A stretch of DNA of 64,000 nt from Mesorhizobium sp. (GTDB lineage Bacteria > Pseudomonadota > Alphaproteobacteria > Rhizobiales > Rhizobiaceae), in assembly GCA_004020875.1 (NCBI GenBank), contig SAPZ01000013.1, positions 62,001-126,000 on the forward strand. Reading direction: 5' to 3'. A model generated the notes under the pieces. It searched no databases, was not told the DNA's origin, and worked only from the letters and a program-made list of their open reading frames with translations. The translations under genes and the position numbers were made by a program. Positions 24,439 to 33,464 of this stretch are shown here, piece by piece. How positions within the stretch are numbered: the stretch's first letter is position 1; each line of letters begins with the position of its first letter.

Positions 24439-25533
24439 CTACTCCCTCAGACCTGCGACGCGCTCGATAAGAGGTTTTTGCAGGACCGGGAAGCGGCCGA
24501 TGGTCGTCATTGCAAGGTTTCTGAACGTCTGCACGAATATGTTGGTCGACTGCACCGTCGACAGAATGCGTTCGCTGAGTTCGATCCAGCGATGCCCTAC
24601 TGGCCGGCGCTCATCGGTGTATCCATCCAGAGTGCCGTCGCCGAAACGCCGGGCCAAGGACGCGGCATCCTCGATGCCGAGATTCATGCCTCGCGCGCCA
24701 AGCGGCGAATGGACATGCGCAGCATCGCCGCCGAGGAAGACGCGGCCGGCCTGGTAGCGTCTCGCTTGCTTGGCCGGAATATGGAAACGATCGGTCCGCA
24801 GCACCTTCGACACGCGGTAATTGCCCGGCACTTGGGCCAATGCGTCGGGCGTGTTGGAGACAGAGCGAAAGCGGCCGTCGCCGATCGGTATGATGAAGCC
24901 GACGTCGCCGCCACGGTTGACGAACGCCTGCGCAGCACCCGGCTCGTAAGGCCAGGATGCGATCTCCGCGTCGGTGATGCTCCATTGCCGCTTGTGCGTA
25001 TAGCCCTCAAATTCGATACCTGATGACTTGCGCACCGAGCTCTCGGGGCCATCGGCACCGAAGACGATGTCTAAGTTTTGTCTTTCCTCGTCACCGCTTC
25101 GGCTGATTCTGGCCTCCACCTTGTCGGCATGCTGGGTGAGGCCGACCAGTTCCGTGCGCCATTCGACATCGATGCCGAATGTCGCCAGCGTGTCGGCCAT
25201 GATCCTTTCGGTATCGCGCTGCGGCAGAGACAAGAGGAAATTGTAGCGGTGCGGCAGCAGCGAGAAGTCGATTGTGAGAAGCTCCCGCGCTTCCACATGG
25301 AAATGCGCGTGGCGGACCTTGAGCCCTTCGGCGAGCAGTTGCCTGCTCACCCCGGACGCTTCGAGGATATCGAGGCTGTGCGCGCTGATCCCCACGGCCT
25401 TGCTGAGCGCCGTGGGTCCGTCCTTCTCATCAATGATGCGGGGAAGGGCGCCGCCTCGCGCAAGCTCCAACGCCGCGGTCAGTCCTGTTGGACCGGCACC
25501 GACGATGAGGATGGAAGCTTTTTCTCGAGGCAC
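24439..25533 (-). CDS. FAD-dependent aromatic monooxygenase-type protein
   Basis: 364 residues from a GTG start at 25533, which gives the FAD motif ILIVGAGPTGLTAALELARG near residue 8. Longer in-frame extensions upstream add only non-family sequence. ADGPESSVRKSSGIEFEGY is the middle DG-type motif, and VFLGGDAAHVHSPLGARGMN is the GD motif that contacts FAD ribityl. Family members hydroxylate aromatic or polyketide substrates with NAD(P)H. The C-terminal thioredoxin-like domain found in some members is absent. Convergent with paoC; substrate unknown. Confidence 0.85.
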   Translation of the reverse strand: MPREKASILIVGAGPTGLTAALELARGGALPRIIDEKDGPTALSKAVGISAHSLDILEASGVSRQLLAEGLKVRHAHFHVEARELLTIDFSLLPHRYNFLLSLPQRDTERIMADTLATFGIDVEWRTELVGLTQHADKVEARISRSGDEERQNLDIVFGADGPESSVRKSSGIEFEGYTHKRQWSITDAEIASWPYEPGAAQAFVNRGGDVGFIIPIGDGRFRSVSNTPDALAQVPGNYRVSKVLRTDRFHIPAKQARRYQAGRVFLGGDAAHVHSPLGARGMNLGIEDAASLARRFGDGTLDGYTDERRPVGHRWIELSERILSTVQSTNIFVQTFRNLAMTTIGRFPVLQKPLIERVAGLRE

Positions 25534-25679
25534 GACCGTTGCCTTTCCCAAACTGTCTACACGGGTGCCCCACTTGTCGACGATAGACCGGAACGCTTTG
25601 CGGGAACGGAGGTTGCGTACCAATGAGGCTCCGCGTCCAACTGTCTTCAGCGAAATGACACTTGCGCCCGGTCGCTCTC

Positions 25680-25704
25680 GAAACTGTTCTTTCCCACGCC
25701 GGTT
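25680..25704 (+). promoter_or_regulatory. Possible EcfG-type promoter with a variant -35 element
   Basis: GAAAC (25680-25684), 16 bases, GGTT (25701-25704), 43 bases ahead of the small membrane protein at 25747. The -35 differs from GGAAC in one base. Confidence 0.35.
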
Positions 25705-25746
25705 TGGGTATGGGCCGACTGACCGCAACAGGACAGAGAGACGTTC

Positions 25747-25980
25747 ATGTTTCACCTTGGCGTTTGGATGCTGCCCATCGCGGGCGTCCCTCTGATCCTC
25801 ATCCTGATCTGGATGTATTTCCTCGCCAGGCGCCGAAGCCGGCGGCAGGCGGAGCCGAGAGGCGATCCATCACAAGAGACCCGACGGCGCCCCCAACGAC
25901 CCGCTGGTCTGAAGGCTCTCGAAGCCCTGCCTTTAGCTGAACAGCCGTCTGTCAACCCGCCGGCAGAGCATAGGCGGTGA
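25747..25980 (+). CDS. Small single-span membrane protein, 77 aa
   Basis: ATG 25747 behind GAGAGACG. One membrane helix at about residues 4-27 (WMLPIAGVPLILILIWMYF) is followed by a basic stretch RRRSRRQAEPR and a polar tail. The layout matches the 53-aa product of 15126-15287: a short helix, then an Arg-rich cytoplasmic tail. Its end overlaps, on the opposite strand, the stop of a PQQ-dehydrogenase remnant. Function unknown. Confidence 0.55.
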   Translation: MFHLGVWMLPIAGVPLILILIWMYFLARRRSRRQAEPRGDPSQETRRRPQRPAGLKALEALPLAEQPSVNPPAEHRR

Positions 25981-26128
25981 CTTCGTCGCCGACCTTGGTT
26001 TCCATGAAGTGGTGGCCGCCGGGCGCGATGACTACATACTGCCTGTCGTCGACCGCATAGGTCATCGGCGTGATCTGTCCTCCAGCGGGAAGATCCACCT
26101 GCCACACCTCCTTGCCCGTGTCGGTCAT
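25952..26128 (-). pseudogene. C-terminal remnant of a PQQ-dependent dehydrogenase
   Basis: The reverse strand encodes TDTGKEVWQVDLPAGGQ, then TPMTYAVDDRQYVVIAPGGH and GDEVTAYALPAG before a stop at 25952. This is the closing blade of membrane glucose/quinate-type PQQ dehydrogenases, which normally have about 700-800 residues. Upstream of 26128 the frame contains unrelated sequence and a stop, so over 90% of the gene is gone. It lies at the junction between the stress region and the ACIII-oxidase operon, which suggests an old insertion or rearrangement here. Confidence 0.75.
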
Positions 26129-26253
26129 GGCATTTTCCAGCGTGAAACAGATCGTGATATCTGGCGAACGCCTGCGGGCGGCTGCGGTTGCGGATAAAAT
26201 CTACGACCGGTTCCCGGTCGCGGTCACCATTCTGTGATCCTTTTTGCGGCTTC

Positions 26254-26279
26254 GGAACCTTCGCGGCGAAAGCACCGTT
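26254..26279 (+). promoter_or_regulatory. Possible EcfG-type promoter for the ACIII-oxidase operon
   Basis: GGAAC (26254-26258), 17 bases, CGTT (26276-26279), 46 bases ahead of actA. Both elements match exactly; 17-base spacing is accepted for EcfG. No other promoter was recognised for this operon. Confidence 0.5.
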
Positions 26280-26325
26280 AAGTGCCGTCAACTCTGAGTT
26301 TGCCTTCAGCAGAATCGGCGAGGGG

Positions 26326-26982
26326 ATGCCGCAGATCTTCTCGAAAAACGCCAATGGCGTTGCGCGCTTTGTCATCTGGGGAAGTTGCGCCGTTCTGCTG
26401 ATCGCAGCCGCGATTGGGATAATCCTGCCCCGCTCGGGCCTGGTAACGGGAGTAGGTGAGCCATTGGCGCAGCCGGTGCCGTTCAGTCACAAGCACCATG
26501 TCGGTCAGCTCGGCATCGACTGCCGCTATTGCCACAACGGCGTCGAAAGCTCGTCTTCGGCGGGTCTGCCGGCCACCGAGGTCTGCATGACCTGCCATTC
26601 GCAGCTGTTCACCAATGCCGATATGCTGGCGCCGGTGCGCGCAAGTCTAGCGAGCGGCAAGCCGATCGAATGGCAGCGCGTCAACAGCGTGCCCGACTTC
26701 GTTTTCTTCAATCACGCGATCCACATCAACAAGGGTGTCGCCTGCGAGACCTGCCATGGCGAGGTCGACCAGATGCCGCTGACGATGCGGGCGCATACGC
26801 TGAGCATGGAATGGTGCCTTGGCTGCCATCGCAATCCGCAGCCCAATCTGCGTCCGCCGCGGGACGTGTTCCTGATGCACTGGCAACCGCCCGCGGACAT
26901 TGATGAGATCAGGCGGCAACTGATCGGCATGCTCGACATTCATCCCGAGACAATGACGGATTGCTATGTCTGCCATCGCTGA
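26326..26982 (+). CDS. actA: Alternative complex III, pentaheme cytochrome c subunit ActA
   Basis: 218 residues. One N-terminal membrane helix (about 12-33) anchors a periplasmic domain with five c-type heme sites: CRYCH, CMTCH, CETCH, CLGCH and CYVCH. Five hemes in a protein of this size next to an NrfD-type operon is the ActA signature. ActA takes electrons inside the quinol:electron acceptor oxidoreductase. ATG 26326 fits the promoter, although the purine-rich GAGGGG touches the start codon. The next gene starts inside its last 17 bases. Confidence 0.92.
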   Translation: MPQIFSKNANGVARFVIWGSCAVLLIAAAIGIILPRSGLVTGVGEPLAQPVPFSHKHHVGQLGIDCRYCHNGVESSSSAGLPATEVCMTCHSQLFTNADMLAPVRASLASGKPIEWQRVNSVPDFVFFNHAIHINKGVACETCHGEVDQMPLTMRAHTLSMEWCLGCHRNPQPNLRPPRDVFLMHWQPPADIDEIRRQLIGMLDIHPETMTDCYVCHR

Positions 26983-29941
26983 CGACAGGCCTGGCCCCGC
27001 CATCGACATCGAGGCTCTGCGCAAGCGGTTGGCGCGTGGCGGCGAAATATGGCGCAGCCTGGACGAGATCGCCGGCACCGCCGAATTCCGCCGCTTCGTC
27101 GAGGCCGAGTTTCCGGCAATCGCGGAACGCCTGCCTGCAAAGCCGAACCGGCGCACGCTGCTGAAGCTGATGGGCGCCTCGCTGTCGCTTGCCGGGCTGG
27201 CCGCCTGCAGCAGGGCGGAAAGCATCGTGCCCTATGTGCGCCAGCCGGAAATCCTCATTCCCGGCAAGCCTATCTATTACGCGACGACGCTGTCGAGCGA
27301 CGGCTTCGGGATCGGCGCAATCGTCGAAAGCCATGAAGGGCGGCCGACCAAGGTCGAGGGCAACCCCGATCACCCAGCGTCGCGCGGCGCGACCGACGCG
27401 GTCATGCAGGCAGCCGTGCTGACGCTGTTCGATCCCGACCGCTCGCGCACGCCACTCAAGGATGGGGAGCCGGCATCTTATGGCGATTTCCTCAAGGACA
27501 TGGCGGCGCTTGTCTCGCGCTGGGCGGCATCGCAAGGCCAGGGCGGGGCGTTGCTGGTTGAGGCCACGACATCGCCGACCGCCGCCGCACAGATCGATGC
27601 GTTGCGGGTTCGCTATCCCAAGCTGAAGATCTATCGCCACGACCCATTGGCGACGCCAGCCACGGAGGCGGTCTCGCGCGCGCTGTTCGGATCGCCGCTA
27701 ACGCCGGTCTACCGTTTCGACCGCGCCGAAATGATCCTCAGCCTCGATGCCGATTTTCTCGGCGAGGGTCCCGGGCGGCTAGCTTATGTGCGCGATTTCG
27801 CCGCCCGGCGACGTGTACGCGATCCGTCCGACCGGATGAGCCGGCTTTATGCGATGGAGTCGACGCCCACCATAACCGGGGCAGCTGCCGATCATCGGCT
27901 TGCGATCAAGCCAAGTGAGGTCGAAGCCGTGGCCGCCGGGTTGAACGCGGCGTTGACCGGCGAAGCCGGAGATTCCCGCTCGCCGATCGACCAGGTCTGG
28001 ATGACGGCGCTGGTCGATGACCTGAGAGCGGCGGGCCGCAACGCATTGGTTATTTCAGGGGCGCATCAGGGCGCCTTCGTTCAAGCCGCCGCTTTATCTG
28101 CCAATGCGAAGCTTGGCGCGCTTGGCAACACGGTCGGGCTGATCGAACCACCGGACGCATTGCAGGTCGATGGCGATGTAGCCGCGCTGTGTGAGGCAAT
28201 CGGCGATGGCGGGATCGACTCGGTCGTGGTGCTGGGCGCAAACCCGCTGCATACGGCTCCAGCGGGGCTCGATGCGCATAAGGCATTCTCCAGCCTGAAG
28301 CTGCTTGTCCATTACGGGCTCTATCGCGACGAGACCGCATTCCTGGCGCACTGGCATGTACCGGCCGCCCATGAGCTCGAGAGCTGGAGCGACATCCGCG
28401 CCTATGACGGTACCCGCTCGCTGGTGCAGCCGCTGATCAAGCCGCTCTACGATGGCAAGACCACGCATGAATTGCTCGCCGTGCTTGGCGGCCAGTTCCA
28501 GACCGATCCACTGGCGCTCGTCCGGCAACATTGGGCAGCGCTCGATGACGATGCGTGGAAGAAGGCGTTGCGCGACGGCATCGTCCCGGATAGCGCCGCC
28601 AAGCCCGTACCCGTCACAATGCCGTCAAATCTAGGCGGCTTGAGTCCGGCGGCGAACGCTACCGATGGCATCGATATCCGCTTCGTTCCCGATCCGTGGC
28701 TGCGAGATGGCCGCTTTGCCAATGCGTCGTGGCTGCAGGAATTGCCGCGGCCGCTGACCAAGATCGTCTGGGGCAATGCGGCGCTCATCTCGCCCGCCAC
28801 TGCCGAGCGGCTGAAAATCGAGAACGGCAGGGTCATCAATGTCGCGTCCAACGGCACCAGCGTCGACGCGCCGGCCTGGATCGTGTCCGGCCACCCCGAT
28901 GAGACGGTGACGCTCTCCTTCGGCTTCGGGCGCAAGGCCGGCTCCGTTGCCGCGCTGTCGGAAGGCCATGATGCGTTCCTTTTGCGCAGCGCGGCGGAAT
29001 GGATGGCGACTGGTGCTGCGATCACGCCGCGCGAGAACAGCGCGCGCGTCATCAGCACACAACATCACCAGGCGATGGAAGGCCGCGCCATCGTGCGCCA
29101 CGCCTCGCTCGAAGCGTTCCGGCGAGATCCGCGTTTCGTGCGCAAGGATGCGCCGCCGTCACCAAAAGAATCACTCTATCCCGACTGGCCCTACGATCGG
29201 GAAGCCTGGGCGATGGCGATCGACCTTTCAGCCTGTATCGGCTGCATGGCCTGCGTCTCCGCTTGCCAGGCGGAGAACAACATCGCGACGGTCGGGCCGG
29301 AAGAATGCGAGCGCGGCCACGAAATGCATTGGCTGCGGGTCGACCGTTACTATGCCGGTCCGCTCGATGCGCCCGAGACCCTTTTCCAGCCGGTTCCCTG
29401 CATGCATTGCGAGAAGGCGCCCTGCGAAGTGGTCTGCCCGGTCAACGCCACCGTGCACACCCATGATGGGCTGAACGCTCAGGTCTACAACCGCTGCATC
29501 GGCACGCGCTATTGCTCGCAGAATTGCCCCTACAAGGTGCGGCGCTTCAACTTCCTCGAGCACCAGTCCTTCGACAAGGACGAAGCCGGGCCGGAGCAGG
29601 GCGTTCACAACCCCAATGTCAGCGTTCGTTCGCGCGGCGTGATGGAGAAATGCACCTACTGCGTCCAGCGCATCAGCGCCAAGCGCATCCAGGCGCAGAT
29701 CGAAAATCGCGATATTGCCGATGGTGAAGTGGTCACTGCCTGCCAGCAGGCTTGCCCGACCCAGGCCATCACATTCGGCGATCGCAACAGGAAAGACGCA
29801 AAGGTCGTTCGCGAGAAAAGTGCGCCCCAGAACTACGCGCTGCTGGAGGAGCTGAACACAAGGCCGCGCACCTCCTATCTCGGCAAGATCTCCAATCCGA
29901 ACGGCAGGCTTGCCAAGCCGGGCGAGGCGACCGATGGCTGA
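26966..29941 (+). CDS. actB: Alternative complex III, iron-sulfur / molybdopterin-like subunit ActB
   Basis: 991 residues. NRRTLLKLMGASLSLAGLAA followed by Cys looks like a Tat signal with a lipobox. A molybdopterin-oxidoreductase-like domain (about 70-740) lacks a clear Moco ligand, as in known ActB. The C-terminal ferredoxin part (about 750-960) carries CIGCMACVSAC, CMHCEKAPCEVVC, CIGTRYCSQNC and CTYC / ACQQACP, enough for three 4Fe-4S plus one more cluster. It links ActA to the membrane subunits. Overlaps actA by 17 bases and actC by 8. Confidence 0.93.
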   Translation: MSAIADDRPGPAIDIEALRKRLARGGEIWRSLDEIAGTAEFRRFVEAEFPAIAERLPAKPNRRTLLKLMGASLSLAGLAACSRAESIVPYVRQPEILIPGKPIYYATTLSSDGFGIGAIVESHEGRPTKVEGNPDHPASRGATDAVMQAAVLTLFDPDRSRTPLKDGEPASYGDFLKDMAALVSRWAASQGQGGALLVEATTSPTAAAQIDALRVRYPKLKIYRHDPLATPATEAVSRALFGSPLTPVYRFDRAEMILSLDADFLGEGPGRLAYVRDFAARRRVRDPSDRMSRLYAMESTPTITGAAADHRLAIKPSEVEAVAAGLNAALTGEAGDSRSPIDQVWMTALVDDLRAAGRNALVISGAHQGAFVQAAALSANAKLGALGNTVGLIEPPDALQVDGDVAALCEAIGDGGIDSVVVLGANPLHTAPAGLDAHKAFSSLKLLVHYGLYRDETAFLAHWHVPAAHELESWSDIRAYDGTRSLVQPLIKPLYDGKTTHELLAVLGGQFQTDPLALVRQHWAALDDDAWKKALRDGIVPDSAAKPVPVTMPSNLGGLSPAANATDGIDIRFVPDPWLRDGRFANASWLQELPRPLTKIVWGNAALISPATAERLKIENGRVINVASNGTSVDAPAWIVSGHPDETVTLSFGFGRKAGSVAALSEGHDAFLLRSAAEWMATGAAITPRENSARVISTQHHQAMEGRAIVRHASLEAFRRDPRFVRKDAPPSPKESLYPDWPYDREAWAMAIDLSACIGCMACVSACQAENNIATVGPEECERGHEMHWLRVDRYYAGPLDAPETLFQPVPCMHCEKAPCEVVCPVNATVHTHDGLNAQVYNRCIGTRYCSQNCPYKVRRFNFLEHQSFDKDEAGPEQGVHNPNVSVRSRGVMEKCTYCVQRISAKRIQAQIENRDIADGEVVTACQQACPTQAITFGDRNRKDAKVVREKSAPQNYALLEELNTRPRTSYLGKISNPNGRLAKPGEATDG

Positions 29942-31292
29942 AGCCGGCGCGAACAGCTTGGACGTCATGCGCGGCCGCCACGATTTTCCAGAGATCACCG
30001 GGCGCATCGGCTCGATCGTGCTCAAAGGCCGCCTGCCGCGCCATTTCTGGACGGCGTTCTTCCTCTGCTTCCTGCTCGTCCTGCTCTTCCTCTACTCGAT
30101 CATCTACCTGATTTCCGTCGGGGTCGGCGCCTACGGCATCAACATGCCCGTGGTCTGGGGCACGATGATCTCCAACTTCGTCTGGTGGATCGGCATCGGC
30201 CATGCCGGCACGCTGATCTCGGCGGTGCTGCTTTTGCTGCGCCAGCCATGGCGCGCCTCGATCAACCGTTTCGCCGAGGCCATGACGCTGTTCGCGGTCG
30301 CCATGGCTGGACTGTTTCCGATCCTGCATCTCGGACGGCCGTGGTTCTTCTATTGGCTGCTGCCGCTACCCAATGTGCATATGCATTGGCCGCAATGGCG
30401 CAGTCCACTGGTCTGGGATTTTGCCGCGATCGCGACCTACGCGACCGTCTCGCTGCTGTTCTGGTACATGGGCCTTCTGCCCGATCTGGCGGTGTTGCGA
30501 GATCGCGCAAGGTCGAGAGCGGCGCAGCTTTTCTACGGCATATTGGCACTCGGCTGGCGCGGCTCGGCCTATCATTGGGCGCGCTACAGGATAGTCTATT
30601 TCCTGCTGGCGGCCCTGGCCACGCCGCTGGTCGTCTCGGTGCACTCGATCGTCTCGCTCGACTTCACCTTCGCGATCACGCCCGGCTACCACTCGACGAT
30701 CTTTCCGCCTTATTTCGTCGCCGGCGCACTGCTGTCCGGTTTCGCCATGGTGCTTACCATCGCCATTCCGCTGCGCTGGGCGTTCTCGGTCGAGGACCTG
30801 ATCACGCTGCGGCACATGGACAATGCCGCCAAGCTGATGATCGCCGCCGGCATGGTCGTCGCCTATGGCTATGTCTCCGAAGCATTCTTCGCCTGGTATT
30901 CGGGCGAGCCCTATGAACGCGCCATGATGGTACAGCGCGCCATCGGTCCTTATGCGCCGCTGTTCTGGCTAATGCTCAGCCTGAACTGCGGCGTGCTGCA
31001 ACTGCTGTGGTTCAAACGCATCCGCCGCAACATGCCGCTGCTTTTCGCTATTGCCGTCGCGATCAACATCGGCATGTGGATCGAGCGCTACATCATCGTC
31101 GTGACGGGGCCGAGCCGCGATTACCTGCCGTCCGCCTGGGGTGAGCAGTCGCTGACCTGGCTCGATTTCGGCATCCTGTTCGGCTCGATCGGAACCTTCT
31201 TCGCGCTTGTCTTCCTGTTCATCCGCATCCTGCCGGCGATCACCATCTTCGAAGTCGAGGAGTTGGCTGAAGAAGAGGGCAAGCTCAGATGA
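29934..31292 (+). CDS. actC: Alternative complex III, NrfD-like membrane subunit ActC
   Basis: 452 residues with about ten membrane helices (first near 42-64, last near 415-437). It belongs to the NrfD/PsrC family that holds the quinol site; FVWWIGIGHAGTLISAVLL is the conserved helix with the buried His. Cytosolic C-terminus acidic. It starts inside the end of actB (ATGGCTGA), which fixes the start. ActC oxidises menaquinol or ubiquinol and may move protons. Confidence 0.93.
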   Translation: MAEAGANSLDVMRGRHDFPEITGRIGSIVLKGRLPRHFWTAFFLCFLLVLLFLYSIIYLISVGVGAYGINMPVVWGTMISNFVWWIGIGHAGTLISAVLLLLRQPWRASINRFAEAMTLFAVAMAGLFPILHLGRPWFFYWLLPLPNVHMHWPQWRSPLVWDFAAIATYATVSLLFWYMGLLPDLAVLRDRARSRAAQLFYGILALGWRGSAYHWARYRIVYFLLAALATPLVVSVHSIVSLDFTFAITPGYHSTIFPPYFVAGALLSGFAMVLTIAIPLRWAFSVEDLITLRHMDNAAKLMIAAGMVVAYGYVSEAFFAWYSGEPYERAMMVQRAIGPYAPLFWLMLSLNCGVLQLLWFKRIRRNMPLLFAIAVAINIGMWIERYIIVVTGPSRDYLPSAWGEQSLTWLDFGILFGSIGTFFALVFLFIRILPAITIFEVEELAEEEGKLR

Positions 31293-31816
31293 GCCTCTAC
31301 GGTCTCATGGCGGTGTTTGCCGATCCCGAAGCCCTCGTTGCGGCGGCGCGCCACATGCGCGAGCGCGGGTATCGTCGCATGGATGCGTTCTCACCGTTTC
31401 CGATGAACGAGCTGGACGGGATATTGGAGATCCCGAAGTCGCGGCTGCCCTGGGTCGTGCTCGCCGGCGGTATTGCAGGTGCTGCTCTCGTCTATGCTCT
31501 CATCTGGTATTCCGTCGAAGTCGACTATCCAATCAATGTCGGCGGCAGGCCGCTGCATTCCTGGCCGGCTTTCGTCGTCATCGCCTTCGAGGTCGGCATC
31601 CTCGGCGCTGCCTTCGCCGGCTTTCTGGGCCTGCTCGCGGCCAATGGACTGCCTCGCTACCATCATCCGGTGTTCAACGCCGAGAGCTTCACCTATGCAC
31701 GCGGCGGCAGGTTCTATCTGCTGATCGAAGCGGCCGATCCGAAATACCGCAAGGGCGTGACCAGGGGCCAACTGACGCGCCTCGGCGCCGAGACCGTCGA
31801 GGAGGTGGAGGCGTGA
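31289..31816 (+). CDS. actD: Alternative complex III subunit ActD
   Basis: 175 residues. The cytosolic N-terminal part (MSLYGLMAVFADPEALVAAA) carries the DUF3341 fold typical of ActD. Two membrane helices follow near 54-78 and 92-116. The start overlaps the actC stop by 4 bases (ATGA). ActD is a structural subunit without cofactor. Confidence 0.9.
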   Translation: MSLYGLMAVFADPEALVAAARHMRERGYRRMDAFSPFPMNELDGILEIPKSRLPWVVLAGGIAGAALVYALIWYSVEVDYPINVGGRPLHSWPAFVVIAFEVGILGAAFAGFLGLLAANGLPRYHHPVFNAESFTYARGGRFYLLIEAADPKYRKGVTRGQLTRLGAETVEEVEA

Positions 31817-32355
31817 GCGGCCTGCGCCTCACGCTCATGCTCGGCGCGCTGGCCATCGCCGGCTGTCGTCAGGATATGGAGGACCAGCCGCGTTACGATC
31901 CGCTGGAGGCGAGCAACCAGTTTGCCGACGGCATGTCAGCACGCACCCCGGTGACGGGTACGGTGACGCGCGACGCCGATCTTTCGCCGACCCCGCAGCG
32001 GGTACCCTATCCGATCACGATGGAGCTGCTGCAGCGCGGCGAGCAGCGTTTCGATATCTTCTGCTCGCCTTGCCACGGCCGCACCGGCGACGGTCACGGC
32101 ATGATCGTCCAACGCGGCTTCCCGGCCCCGCCTAGCTACCATCAGGATGCGTTGCGCAAGGCTTCGGACCGGCACTTCTACGACGTCATCAGCGACGGCT
32201 ATGGCGCCATGTACTCTTACGCGGCGCGCGTGCCGCCGCGCGACCGCTGGGCGATCGTCGCCTATATCCGCGCCCTGCAATATTCGCGCGACGCACCTGT
32301 CGCCGAGCTCCCGCAAAGCCTGCGCGCACGGCTCGACGCGGAGGCATCGCCATGA
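31813..32355 (+). CDS. actE: Alternative complex III, monoheme cytochrome c lipoprotein ActE
   Basis: 180 residues from a GTG that overlaps the actD stop. The lipobox LAIAGC near residue 18 anchors it to the outer face of the inner membrane. The heme site is CSPCHGRTGDGHGM near residue 83, and a likely distal Met is in YGAMYSYAARV. ActE is the likely exit point of electrons toward the oxidase, here the cytochrome domain of CoxB (inference from known ACIII-oxidase supercomplexes). Confidence 0.92.
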   Translation: MSGLRLTLMLGALAIAGCRQDMEDQPRYDPLEASNQFADGMSARTPVTGTVTRDADLSPTPQRVPYPITMELLQRGEQRFDIFCSPCHGRTGDGHGMIVQRGFPAPPSYHQDALRKASDRHFYDVISDGYGAMYSYAARVPPRDRWAIVAYIRALQYSRDAPVAELPQSLRARLDAEASP

Positions 32356-33464
32356 GCCGAATCGAGCAGGGCTGTCTGGCCGCCGGCATCGCGGGACTTG
32401 TCCTGTGCGTGCTCGGGGTATCGCTCGATGCTAAGGCAATGCTGGGCGCCTGGCTGGCCGCAGCCATATTTGTGCTCAGCCTTCCACTCGGTGCGCTGAC
32501 GATCCTGATGGTGCACGGGCTGACCGGCGGACGCTGGGGCGATGCGGTCCGCCAGCCCTTGCGGATCATGGTCGCGATGTTGCCGTTTGCGCTGATCTTG
32601 CTCCTGCCGGTGTTGATGAGGCTCGACCTGATCTTCCCATGGGCAGGCCCCGACTCCGGGATGCTGCCGGAGAAGGTCCGCGAGAAGCTCGCCTATCTCA
32701 ACGTCCCGTTCTTCCTGCTGCGCTTCGCCGTCTGCGGCGCTATCTGGGTCGTTCTCGCCTGGATGATGCTGGGCCCGACTGCGGAGGATTCCGTAGAGAC
32801 TGGCAATGGTAGGAAATATGCTTTCGGCCTGATCTTCCACGCGCTTGCTGTCAGCGTCTTTGCGATCGACTGGATGCTGTCGATAGAGCCGGAATTCACC
32901 TCCACCATCTACGCGCTTTACGAGGCGGCGGCAGAAGTGGTCGGGGCATTCGCGCTTGCCGCCCTGGTGCTGGCGGCGAGGCGGGCGGTCGAGCTCTTGC
33001 CGGGGGGAGATGAGGAAACCTCGCTAAGCGAAGATCTCTCCAATATGCAGTTCGGCTTCGTGCTGACCTGGATCTACCTCGTCTTCATGCAGTGGATCGT
33101 CGTTTGGGGTGGAGACCTTCCGGACGAGATCCACTGGTACATCGTCCGCGCCACCGGCGGCTGGCAGTATCTGCTGTGGCTGCTGCTAGCCTTGCAGGTG
33201 GCTGCGTTCGCGGGCTCGCTCAGTCGACCGCTCAAGCGCAGCCATGACGGCCTGATCTGGCTGGCGGGCATAGTTCTGGCCGGCCATCTCGCCGATGTGT
33301 TCTGGCGCATTCGACCGCCGCTCTTCGCCGGTGGTCCGCCGGCACTGTGGCATGATGCGGTTGCCTGGATTGGAGTAGGCGGGTTGTGGCTCGCCCTGTT
33401 CCTTTTCCTGCTGCGCCGGCCGGATAGGATGGTCTGGTGGAAGCGGGAGGCCGCCCATGGCTAA
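32352..33464 (+). CDS. actF: Alternative complex III membrane subunit ActF
   Basis: 370 residues with about ten membrane helices, related to ActC but without all quinol-site residues; LTWIYLVFMQWIVVWGGDLP and IHWYIVRATGGW are typical ActF stretches. Starts in a 4-base overlap with actE and ends 8 bases inside the next gene. Second membrane core of ACIII. Confidence 0.88.
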   Translation: MSRIEQGCLAAGIAGLVLCVLGVSLDAKAMLGAWLAAAIFVLSLPLGALTILMVHGLTGGRWGDAVRQPLRIMVAMLPFALILLLPVLMRLDLIFPWAGPDSGMLPEKVREKLAYLNVPFFLLRFAVCGAIWVVLAWMMLGPTAEDSVETGNGRKYAFGLIFHALAVSVFAIDWMLSIEPEFTSTIYALYEAAAEVVGAFALAALVLAARRAVELLPGGDEETSLSEDLSNMQFGFVLTWIYLVFMQWIVVWGGDLPDEIHWYIVRATGGWQYLLWLLLALQVAAFAGSLSRPLKRSHDGLIWLAGIVLAGHLADVFWRIRPPLFAGGPPALWHDAVAWIGVGGLWLALFLFLLRRPDRMVWWKREAAHG

